64,000 nucleotides of DNA from Campylobacter fetus subsp. testudinum 03-427. GTDB taxonomy: Bacteria > Campylobacterota > Campylobacteria > Campylobacterales > Campylobacteraceae. This document shows, piece by piece, positions 57,120 to 64,000 of the stretch. Location: assembly GCA_000495505.1 (NCBI GenBank), contig CP006833.1:1116001-1180000 (forward strand). Direction: 5' to 3'. The notes beneath the pieces are model-generated. The model did no database searches, had not been told where the DNA came from, and was given only the letters and a program-made list of their open reading frames with translations. Each line of letters starts with the position of its first letter. Position 1 is the stretch's first letter. A program made the translations under genes and the position numbers.

Positions 57120-58944
57120 CCAAGCCACCCAGATCACCCAAAAAGATGATAAAAAAGAGGAGAAAAAAGACCTAAAATCAGATATCTCATCCAAAACTAT
57201 ATTTAAAAAAGATGTCATACAAAACACAGATATACCTCTTTCAAAGCTTGATTTAGAACTAAATAAACTAACAAACAAACTATTAAACGCTTTAAAAGCA
57301 AGCAGTGAAGAGGGCGGATATAAACCAAAAGTTTTAGCCGAAGTAAAAATGGCTCAAGTGGCTCCGAATTTAGCAAAAGACCTAAGTGAGCTATCAAAAG
57401 CACTAAAATCAGAACCATCTCTTATAAAACTCGCAAATAAACTAGATGAGTTTTTAAAACCCGTTGAGCATATAAAAAATACAAATATGGCTCAAACCAT
57501 AAAAGACACGGGCATTATGTTAGAAGCTAAAATAGCTCAAAATTTAAATCCACAAACTCTTCCTACAAGCATAAAAGAGCTTTTAAGCCTTATGAAAAAT
57601 GTTTCAAATAAACAGCTCGAAAATAGTTTTTTAAATTTAGCAAAAGATGAAAGTGCTGATATAGCAAAAAATTTTGAAGATTTAAAAAACGTACTTCAAA
57701 ACGCAAAAGATAAAAATCAACAAATAGTCCAAACTTCAAATTTCAAAGGTCTTATAGACGCTCATGCGAAATTAGAAAATGCGATAAAATACCTAGATAA
57801 ATTATCAAATTTAATACAGACAAAAGGCGAAACATTAAATGCAAAAAGCATAGAAGCACAGATCCCAAAGGTGCTAGATCAAATAACGCAAATAGTAAAA
57901 AACGCTGAACAAGTTTTATATAAAATCAATTTTGAATTACCAAATTTAAAAGATATTAAAGAGGTAAAAAACGAACTTACAAAAACCATAAACAACATAA
58001 AAGCAGAGATAGAAAATATAAAAAGTAGCTTAAGAAAAGAGTTTTTAACTACACAAATAGATAGAAATTCAAAACAAATAGCCACGCAAAAGCTTGATAT
58101 AACAACAAAACAAGCCACCCAAACGCTGCAAAAAGAAGTGACGCCAAATACTCAGATAAACCTTTCAAATTTAATAAACTCACTAAGCAGCGAAACATCA
58201 CAAAATCAAGCAGCAAATATAAATTTATCCATAATGACAAAAGAGATAAGCACCGATGCTAATAGTCTAAATTTGCAAGAAAAGCTCAGTATAGCTGCTA
58301 AAAAACTATCAAACATAATGAACTTTTTTGATAAAAATAGCGTCGATGCAAAAAATAACGTAACTGAAATAAAACATCTCTTAAAAGCTGCTTTAAGAGC
58401 CGGAAATGATATGGATAAAGTCATTCCTTTTGATGAAAATACAAGTTTTAAAAACCTGCAAAACGATATAAAAGGAGCGTTGCTAAATATAAAAGAAGCA
58501 ACCGCTAATCAGCAAAGCTTAAACAATATAAATCAAAACGTAAATCGCTTAATAACTCAAATCGAGATGCATCAATTAATAAGCTTTGCACAAAATTCGG
58601 TGCAGACGTATTTGCCATATACGTGGGACGGATTAGAAAGTAGCACAGTGGCTTTCAAGCACGGCAAAAAGAATAAATTTTATGCGAAAATAGATCTGAA
58701 TTTTATTAAATTTGGATCTGTTTCGGTAGTTTTAGGACTATTTGATACGAAATATATAGATATTTCGATACTAACTGGAACAGATGAGTTTAAAAATATA
58801 ATTTTAAGCTCCAGCAAAGAGCTTAAGTCATCCATAACAAATTTAGGACTCATAGTAAGCAGTTTTACTCTTACTAATAAATCTAAATTTGAACCATACA
58901 ATGAAGAAAAAGCATTTGATCTTGGATTTAATGTGAAGGCTTAA
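57100..58944 (+). CDS. FliK-like protein paired with FlhX
   Basis: A 614-residue, Lys/Asn/Gln-rich, largely helical protein without signal peptide. Most of residues 1-490 is low complexity. The C-terminal part (about 508-592) resembles the FliK hook-length-control C domain: LNFIKFGSVSVVLGLFDTKY, then ISILTGTDEFKNIILSSSKE and LKSSITNLGLIVSSFTL. That domain contacts FlhB during the switch from hook to filament export. The next gene encodes a stand-alone FlhB C-domain (FlhX) one base away. C. jejuni has a similar gene in the same order. Function is inference. It overlaps the MFS gene by 20 bases. Confidence 0.72.
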   Translation: MIITNNNQATQITQKDDKKEEKKDLKSDISSKTIFKKDVIQNTDIPLSKLDLELNKLTNKLLNALKASSEEGGYKPKVLAEVKMAQVAPNLAKDLSELSKALKSEPSLIKLANKLDEFLKPVEHIKNTNMAQTIKDTGIMLEAKIAQNLNPQTLPTSIKELLSLMKNVSNKQLENSFLNLAKDESADIAKNFEDLKNVLQNAKDKNQQIVQTSNFKGLIDAHAKLENAIKYLDKLSNLIQTKGETLNAKSIEAQIPKVLDQITQIVKNAEQVLYKINFELPNLKDIKEVKNELTKTINNIKAEIENIKSSLRKEFLTTQIDRNSKQIATQKLDITTKQATQTLQKEVTPNTQINLSNLINSLSSETSQNQAANINLSIMTKEISTDANSLNLQEKLSIAAKKLSNIMNFFDKNSVDAKNNVTEIKHLLKAALRAGNDMDKVIPFDENTSFKNLQNDIKGALLNIKEATANQQSLNNINQNVNRLITQIEMHQLISFAQNSVQTYLPYTWDGLESSTVAFKHGKKNKFYAKIDLNFIKFGSVSVVLGLFDTKYIDISILTGTDEFKNIILSSSKELKSSITNLGLIVSSFTLTNKSKFEPYNEEKAFDLGFNVKA

Positions 58945-58945
58945 A

Positions 58946-59209
58946 ATGGCGAAAATTAAAAAAGCTGTAGCTTTAGGATACAATAAAAAAAGAGATAACG
59001 CTCCAAAAGTGCTAGCATCTGGAAAAGGCGAGATGGCTAGCAAAATCATAGAAGAAGCAAAAAAACATAAAATACCTATAAAAGAGGATTCAGATCTTGT
59101 AGAAATACTCAGCAAAGTAGATATAAACCAAGAAATTCCGCCAAATTTATATAAAGCAGTAGCTGAAGTATTTAGCTTTTTATATAGAGCAACTAAGACA
59201 AAAAGCTAG
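58946..59209 (+). CDS. flhX: FlhX, stand-alone FlhB cytoplasmic C-terminal domain
   Basis: An 87-residue protein matching the part of FlhB after its NPTH self-cleavage site: KKAVALGYNKKRDNAPKVLA, then IIEEAKKHKIPIKEDSDLVE and IPPNLYKAVAEVFSFLYRAT. It has no membrane part and no NPTH motif, so it is equivalent to the released FlhB fragment. In Helicobacter pylori the corresponding small gene can act as a spare part when the FlhB C domain is removed. Convergent with mrdA, one base between stops. Confidence 0.88.
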   Translation: MAKIKKAVALGYNKKRDNAPKVLASGKGEMASKIIEEAKKHKIPIKEDSDLVEILSKVDINQEIPPNLYKAVAEVFSFLYRATKTKS

Positions 59210-59210
59210 A

Positions 59211-61019
59211 CTATCTCATCTCTTTTTTTATATATTTTTTATCTATATAACCCATATCTAATAACTTATTATAAATTTTAGCAACAATAGGCCCTCCAGC
59301 ACTTCCTCCACTGCTACCATGTTCTACCAAAACAGTAACTACAAACTGCGGATCTTCATATGGCCCATAAGTAGTAATCCACGCGTGAGATCTCTCATAG
59401 CGTTTCATCTCAGACTCTTTCATTCTAGTTTTTTCGCTTTGAGATATTCCTACTACTTGCGCCGTTCCAGTTTTTGCTCCAAGAGATATTTTAGATGCGC
59501 TTAAAGCTCTAAAACCTGTTCCGCCTTGAATATTTGAAACCTCATACATACCACGCCTAATATATTTTAGATATGATTTTTCTTGTGGAGTTAAGATATC
59601 TTTAGTTTTCCACTCTATGATTTTACCATCTATACTGTACAAAAAGTGTGGCGTCATATCAACTCCAGAAGCAAAGATAGCAGTATCTCTTGCTACTTGC
59701 ACAGGAGTAGCTAAAAAACTTCCTTGACCAATGGATGTATTTAACGTATCACCTTGATACCACGGCTCTTTTGACTTTGTTCTTTTCCAATCTTTGTTTG
59801 GAACTATACCTATGTACTCATTTGGTAGATCAATTCCGCTTCTAACACCAAATCCGTATTTCTCCAAAACAGGAGCGATAGTATCTATACCTACTTTATA
59901 CGCGCCTCTATAAAAATAAGTATCGCAACTCTCTTTTAAAGCTTCGACTATAGTCATATTTTCATAACCGTAATTTTTCCAGTTACGAAACTTCCTACCA
60001 CCAAGCTCAAAATACGGATCGCACATTATTTTTGTGGTAGGATCTATCTTCCCACTATCAAAAAACGCCATTCCCATAGCCATTTTGACAACGCTTCCTG
60101 GAGGATATAAAGAATTTACTAGTTTGTTAGTAAATGGATGATCTAAATTATTTATAATAGCGTCCCACTCTTTTTGAGTTATTCCTGTCACAAACGGATT
60201 TAAATCATATTCAGGAAAACTTCCAGCAGCTAAAATAGCGCCGTCTTTAAGGCTCATCACTACTACTGCTCCAGAGTCTTTATTAAACACTTCAGCAACA
60301 TACTGCTGCAACTCTGATTCTAAAGTAAGAGTTATATCTTTACTAGTAGCGCTCGTGTATGATACCTCTTCAACTTCTTGATTTAAAGCAGTAACTTTGG
60401 TTTTTCTCTCTCCTGCGTTGCCTTGTAAAATTTGATTATAATATCTCTCAACACCGCTTCTTCCGGTATAATTTGTAAGCTTAGTCAGCTCATCGGTTTC
60501 TACATCTTTTTGATTTGCTCTACCAACATATCCTATAACATGACTTGCTAGATCATTAAATGGATAGTGACGCTTACTAGCTGGTTTAATCATGATATTT
60601 TCTCTTAAACTCAGCTTTGCAAAATGAGGAATCATACTATCGTAATCTATAAATTCAATAACTTCTACAAAGTCTTGATTATACGGAGAGTCATTTTTTA
60701 AATAATCTTTTTTTAATTTCGTAGCATTTAGATCAGTAAAAGTATGAGTTAAAATATTTATCTCCTCATCTAAAACTTTCTCATTTTTTCTCAAGTGAGG
60801 CTTTACTAACACTGAAAAACCAAGCCTATTTACGGCTAACGGCTTTCCTTTTATATCAAAAACCTGCCCTCTAACAGGAGCTATAAGCTCTGTTTTGATA
60901 GCATTTTTTTCGGCTATCTCTTCATAATATTCATTTGATTTTATACTTAAATAATATATTCTAACAAGCAAAATAGTCCATACTAAAATCAAAATAGCAT
61001 AAACAATACGCATTCTCAT
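59211..61019 (-). CDS. mrdA: Penicillin-binding protein 2 (MrdA)
   Basis: A 602-residue class B PBP, the elongasome transpeptidase. One N-terminal helix (about 4-22), a dimerisation domain with QVFDIKGKPLAVNR, and the transpeptidase domain with SxxK in LYPPGSVVKMAMG (about 307-319), SxN-type SCDTYFY (about 366-372, with D in place of N) and KTG in LGAKTGTAQVVG (about 511-522). The C-terminus TYGPYEDPQFVVTVLVEHG is typical. It overlaps the small membrane protein gene by four bases. Confidence 0.93.
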   Translation of the reverse strand: MRMRIVYAILILVWTILLVRIYYLSIKSNEYYEEIAEKNAIKTELIAPVRGQVFDIKGKPLAVNRLGFSVLVKPHLRKNEKVLDEEINILTHTFTDLNATKLKKDYLKNDSPYNQDFVEVIEFIDYDSMIPHFAKLSLRENIMIKPASKRHYPFNDLASHVIGYVGRANQKDVETDELTKLTNYTGRSGVERYYNQILQGNAGERKTKVTALNQEVEEVSYTSATSKDITLTLESELQQYVAEVFNKDSGAVVVMSLKDGAILAAGSFPEYDLNPFVTGITQKEWDAIINNLDHPFTNKLVNSLYPPGSVVKMAMGMAFFDSGKIDPTTKIMCDPYFELGGRKFRNWKNYGYENMTIVEALKESCDTYFYRGAYKVGIDTIAPVLEKYGFGVRSGIDLPNEYIGIVPNKDWKRTKSKEPWYQGDTLNTSIGQGSFLATPVQVARDTAIFASGVDMTPHFLYSIDGKIIEWKTKDILTPQEKSYLKYIRRGMYEVSNIQGGTGFRALSASKISLGAKTGTAQVVGISQSEKTRMKESEMKRYERSHAWITTYGPYEDPQFVVTVLVEHGSSGGSAGGPIVAKIYNKLLDMGYIDKKYIKKEMR

Positions 61020-61504
61020 AATACTCTTTCCTTAAAAAGAAGTATAGCTATAACAGATTCAACAACTATATAAATAAGATATTCATAACTTATCCAAAGT
61101 CGCGGTTGATTTAAGATATATAAGATTAAATTGCTCATCAAAAGAGTTCCTATATACCCACTAAAAACAAATATAATGAGCAAACATTGTCTCCATTTCA
61201 TATTTATTTTTAACCAATCATGTATAAAATAGTAAAATATCAAAAAATTTAAAATCGTAGAAAATAGCTCAAATCCATGTATCTGCTCAGCAAAAATAAG
61301 AAATAAAATAGCTAGATACCATCTCTTATCAAAGTTATTCATATTTCTTTCGCTCTCATTTTTGAGTATAACTATATAGGCGAAAAATAACCCGATAAAA
61401 GGCGGCACTATGTGACTAGTAGAACTTAGCATTTCATAAGCTATAAGCATAGCACAAAATACTATGAATCTTAAAGATAGTAAATTAACGCTATTTCGTT
61501 GCAT
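61016..61504 (-). CDS. Small membrane protein in the MreD position, function unknown
   Basis: A 162-residue inner-membrane protein with about five predicted helices (LRFIVFCAMLIAYEML, HIVPPFIGLFFAYIVIL, and further segments to FKERVL). It lies immediately upstream of mrdA and overlaps it by four bases, where MreD is often found, and its size and topology fit MreD, but no sequence signature secures that name. The start is uncertain: I chose the ATG at 61504; another lies at 61522, and neither has a strong ribosome site. Confidence 0.65.
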   Translation of the reverse strand: MQRNSVNLLSLRFIVFCAMLIAYEMLSSTSHIVPPFIGLFFAYIVILKNESERNMNNFDKRWYLAILFLIFAEQIHGFELFSTILNFLIFYYFIHDWLKINMKWRQCLLIIFVFSGYIGTLLMSNLILYILNQPRLWISYEYLIYIVVESVIAILLFKERVL

Positions 61505-61929
61505 ACTGGAAAATGTTTGCATTTGATACAATCAGCCCAAATTTTTTGAGCCGGAAGTTTCTCTTTTGGTATCTCATTAAAACCCAATTTTTCAAAAAAA
61601 CTTTTTTGATAAGTCAATGTAAAAACCTGCTCAATTTCTAAATCCTTAGCTTCTTTTAAAAGCTCTTTTACGAGCCCGCCTCCTATGCTTTGACCTCTTA
61701 AACTCTCTTTTACAACAAGACTTCTTACTTCAGCTAAATTTGGAGCATGAATGTGGAGTGCGCTATATCCGACTAACTCATCATCTTTGTAAGCAAGTGT
61801 GTATGAGCGGATATTAGTAGCTATTTCATCATCGTTTCTAGGTAAAATTATCCCGTTTTCTATCTCTTTTTTTACTATGGATTGCATAAGAGGTATGTTT
61901 TTTAATTTTGCTTTTTTATACGTTATCAT
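61471..61929 (-). CDS. GNAT acetyltransferase, candidate short N-acetylglutamate synthase
   Basis: A 152-residue GNAT protein. The acetyl-CoA loop is RSLVVKESLRGQSIGGGLVK (about 69-88, Q/RxxGxG/A type). The C-terminus AQKIWADCIKCKHFPVCNEI has the Cys-rich pattern seen in short amino-acid N-acetyltransferases that make N-acetylglutamate for arginine synthesis. The assignment is plausible but not proven. GTG 61932 and ATG 61929 are both possible starts at the end of engB. Confidence 0.75.
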   Translation of the reverse strand: MITYKKAKLKNIPLMQSIVKKEIENGIILPRNDDEIATNIRSYTLAYKDDELVGYSALHIHAPNLAEVRSLVVKESLRGQSIGGGLVKELLKEAKDLEIEQVFTLTYQKSFFEKLGFNEIPKEKLPAQKIWADCIKCKHFPVCNEIALIYYL

Positions 61930-62533
61930 CACTACTCACAAGTCCAAAAATGCTGTTATATATAGTTTTAACCGCTTTATCTATACCGGTTTTTTTTGTA
62001 CTAGATACTAAAATAGCAGAACTATCCATCTTTAATACTTTTGATCTTTCGCTCTGATTTAGCTTGTCGCATTTTGTATATAAATTTAAAATCTTTTGAT
62101 CATTTCTTATAAATTCACTAAGATAAACACCTAAATTCTCATCTTTTTCCAAATTTGAATGCCTTGAATCAACTAAATGAACAAAAGTTTTTATATTGAT
62201 TCTATTTCTTAAAAACTCATCTAAATTTTTCTGCCATGCACTATGGAGACTTTTGCTTACTTTAGCATAACCAAATCCCGGTAAATCTACAAAGATAATA
62301 GGTATTTTTTGTCCATCATTATCAAAAATTACTTCAAAAAAGTTTATCAGCTGAGTTTTTCCTGGAGTAGAGCTAGACTTTGCCAAACCCTGATGATTTG
62401 TAAGAGCATTTATGATAGAACTCTTACCAACATTGCTACGTCCTAAAAATGCAACTTCGCTAATACCAAAATCAGGAGCGTCCAAAGAATTAACAGATGA
62501 CGTAAGAAACTTAGCGCTTACTATCCTAATCAC
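61916..62533 (-). CDS. engB: GTP-binding protein EngB/YsxC, ribosome assembly
   Basis: A 205-residue TrmE-Era-EngA-EngB family GTPase. G1 GRSNVGKSSIINALTN (about 31-46), G3 DLPGFGYAK (about 78-86), G4 TKCDKLN (about 153-159) and G5-like VSSTKKTGID. It helps mature the 50S subunit. Typical length. It lies between lptA and the GNAT gene. Confidence 0.94.
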   Translation of the reverse strand: MIRIVSAKFLTSSVNSLDAPDFGISEVAFLGRSNVGKSSIINALTNHQGLAKSSSTPGKTQLINFFEVIFDNDGQKIPIIFVDLPGFGYAKVSKSLHSAWQKNLDEFLRNRINIKTFVHLVDSRHSNLEKDENLGVYLSEFIRNDQKILNLYTKCDKLNQSERSKVLKMDSSAILVSSTKKTGIDKAVKTIYNSIFGLVSSDDNV

Positions 62534-62536
62534 GTT

Positions 62537-63004
62537 TTATTTATCCTCTACTTGAAATATTAATTTTACCGGCTTTTTATCTTTGCTGCTTACTTTATAT
62601 GTTCCATTGCCTTGATTTACGACGATTTCATCGCCATATACTTTTTTATCGGTTTGCTCTTCATGCAAATACGCATCTCCGCTCAATGTATAAGTTTTTT
62701 TTAACGGCTCGTATATCAGTATATCTCCGCTACCGTTGTAATTTTTTTTATTTAAAACAGCTTTAAATTTAGCGTTTCCAGTAGCAACATATTTAATAGG
62801 CTGCCTTTTAGCATCAAAATATATTTTTACACTATTAGAAGTTAAAGTATCATAACTTCCTTTTTTTATAATAACATTACCTTTTAGATCACTGGTTAGC
62901 GACTTCTCGTCTGCAAAAAAATTATCAGCAGTAACTTCTACTTGCTCGGCATTTAAGCCGATAGTAAAAAAACATAAAATCAAAACTACTTTTCGTAAAA
63001 CCAT
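62537..63004 (-). CDS. lptA: LptA, periplasmic lipopolysaccharide transport protein
   Basis: A 155-residue exported protein of the OstA/LptA family. Signal peptide about 1-19 (MVLRKVVLILCFFTIGLNA), then a beta-jellyroll with QVEVTADNFFADEKSLTSDL, NVIIKKGSYDTLTSNSVKIY and GDAYLHEEQTDKKVYGDEIV. LptA bridges LptC and the outer-membrane LptDE. It overlaps lptC by 19 bases. Confidence 0.88.
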   Translation of the reverse strand: MVLRKVVLILCFFTIGLNAEQVEVTADNFFADEKSLTSDLKGNVIIKKGSYDTLTSNSVKIYFDAKRQPIKYVATGNAKFKAVLNKKNYNGSGDILIYEPLKKTYTLSGDAYLHEEQTDKKVYGDEIVVNQGNGTYKVSSKDKKPVKLIFQVEDK

Positions 63005-63519
63005 CCTTTTACCTTTTGTGCATATATCGTATTGTCCATTATATCGTAAATTACGCTTTGACCCACTATAGTATCTGCGTTTTGAGTTATTTTAAAAGGC
63101 ACATTGCTATTTATAATCTTCGCTTTAGAGTCATAGATAATTTCTTCTGAGTCATATCTTAATCCAGTTATTAAATTTTTATAAATCGCACTATTTTTTA
63201 AAGTTATATTATTATCTTTTAGTGTAGCTAATTTTGAACTCAAAGAGTGAATGTAATCCCCCCTTAAAAACAGCCCATTAAAGCTATTTAAAAGATCATA
63301 AGTTTCATATCTCGTGACATCGCTAGCTTTGTATTTGCCATACACTAAAGTAGAGTTTAATTCATAGCTAATAACATTACTAGCTTGCATATTAGCCACT
63401 TTTAACTCATTTATATATATATTTGCTGAGTATGGAGTTTGTAGCATTAGAAATACCATACTTACACTAAAAAGAGCGATCACAAAATAGAATATTTTTA
63501 TAACCAACGCTTCATCCAC
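62986..63519 (-). CDS. lptC: LptC-like inner-membrane lipopolysaccharide export protein
   Basis: A 177-residue bitopic protein with one N-terminal helix (about 7-27) and a periplasmic LptC/OstA-like beta domain (INELKVANMQASNVISYELN, LYDSEEII-like and IVGQSVIYDIMDNTIYAQKV segments). LptC receives lipopolysaccharide from LptBFG and hands it to LptA, encoded next. LptC proteins diverge strongly, so context supports the name. Overlaps kdsC by 22 bases. Confidence 0.82.
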   Translation of the reverse strand: MDEALVIKIFYFVIALFSVSMVFLMLQTPYSANIYINELKVANMQASNVISYELNSTLVYGKYKASDVTRYETYDLLNSFNGLFLRGDYIHSLSSKLATLKDNNITLKNSAIYKNLITGLRYDSEEIIYDSKAKIINSNVPFKITQNADTIVGQSVIYDIMDNTIYAQKVKGWFYEK

Positions 63520-63986
63520 TCATCTTTTAAATTTAAACGATCTATCAATATATCTATCATCTCTCTAACAGCCCCATAACCACCTTTTTTACTAAGCTCT
63601 ATATCTGCTTTAATAGAGTTATGAGCGTCTATAGGCTTAAAACTGATAGCTACTTTAGAAAGTAATTTCATATCATTTAGATCATCGCCTATAGCAGCGG
63701 CATTCTCCCAGCCAAATCCCTCTAACTTTAGAATTTCATCTGCTTGAGCAAATTTATCTTTTACTCCTTGAAAACAGTATTTTATACCAAGTTCTTTTGC
63801 CCTGTTTTCTACTATAAGGGATTTCTTGCCAGTTATGATGGCTGAAATTTTACCAAGTTTATTCCACTGTTCTATAGCAAAACCGTCTTTTACGTCAAAT
63901 CTTTTGAACTCATCTCCGGTATTTGTTTTATAAATTCCACCATCGCTAAGACAGCCATCAACATCTAAAAAGATAATTTCTATCAT
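63498..63986 (-). CDS. kdsC: 3-deoxy-D-manno-octulosonate 8-phosphate phosphatase KdsC
   Basis: A 162-residue HAD phosphatase that makes free KDO for lipopolysaccharide. HAD motif I FLDVDGCLSDGGIY (about 6-19), motif II around IITGKKS, and motif III AAIGDDLNDMKLL (about 95-107). KdsC-type tetramers are about this length and lack a cap domain. AAAGGTG precedes the ATG. First gene of the kdsC-lptC-lptA-engB run in this window; 14 bases remain to its right. Confidence 0.93.
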   Translation of the reverse strand: MIEIIFLDVDGCLSDGGIYKTNTGDEFKRFDVKDGFAIEQWNKLGKISAIITGKKSLIVENRAKELGIKYCFQGVKDKFAQADEILKLEGFGWENAAAIGDDLNDMKLLSKVAISFKPIDAHNSIKADIELSKKGGYGAVREMIDILIDRLNLKDEWMKRWL

Positions 63987-64000
63987 AAAACACCTTTTGT

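Noticed and set aside
63258-63263. C6 run in lptC as a third phase-variable tract
   Set aside because: Six bases is below the length at which slippage is usually frequent, and lptC is probably essential.

Overview
The window is an AT-rich, gene-dense chromosomal segment from a Campylobacter, most likely a member of the C. fetus / C. hyointestinalis / C. iguaniorum group. This rests on gene content (racRS beside dnaJ and recR, nap genes without napC, a PEB1-type amino acid transporter, FlhX, fur-lysS-glyA) and on local gene orders I know from C. jejuni. The species is inference. I see 73 protein genes, one of them cut by the left edge. I see no rRNA, tRNA, CRISPR array, insertion sequence or prophage.

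Layout. 1-4923: rppH (partial, minus), then hemW, tatB, tatC, queA and a membrane protein that looks like a degenerate hybrid histidine kinase and carries a G9 tract near its 3' end. 4920-9099 (minus): ilvC, a polysaccharide-deacetylase-like protein, dprA, ruvX and an RsmB-type methyltransferase. 9246-14371 (plus): an HDOD protein, rnr, holA, rpsF-ssb-rpsR. 14402-18159: dnaJ (minus), then racR, racS, recR. 18282-22457 (minus): a large repetitive autotransporter with a G9 tract just after the signal peptide. 22662-29938 (minus): gatC, pilT, cvpA, fur, lysS, glyA, DUF1882, a SPOR protein, aroE. 30149-36484 (plus): a YfgM-like protein, a BamB-like lipoprotein, a small unknown, coaX, hisG, brnQ, a metallophosphoesterase, psd. 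36520-43066 (minus): napA-G-H-B-F-L-D. 43466-46358 (minus): the PEB1-type ABC transporter. 46573-53474 (minus): folD, lepB, a site-2 protease, rpiB, a coiled-coil protein, apt, a DedA protein, pepA, ychF. 53553-59209 (plus): a cytochrome c, hemL, two small membrane proteins, an MFS transporter, a FliK-like protein, flhX. 59211-63986 (minus): kdsC, lptC, lptA, engB, a GNAT enzyme, a small membrane protein and mrdA.

How genes work together. The nap operon encodes a periplasmic nitrate reductase fed from menaquinol by NapGH; NapA and NapG both carry twin-arginine signals, and two Tat components are encoded at 1457-2667. RacRS responds to electron-acceptor conditions in C. jejuni. kdsC, lptC and lptA serve lipopolysaccharide synthesis and transport, next to mrdA for cell elongation. 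dprA, recR, ruvX, ssb and holA are DNA-processing genes.

Most unusual content: two G9 tracts. One should act as an on/off switch for the autotransporter, since one base more or less gives an early stop. The other should swap the C-terminal tail of the pseudo-hybrid kinase. Also notable are a FliK-like/FlhX gene pair, long inverted repeats in two divergent promoter regions, and a terminator-like hairpin inside the first codons of the gene after ilvC. Most of the window is ordinary core genome.
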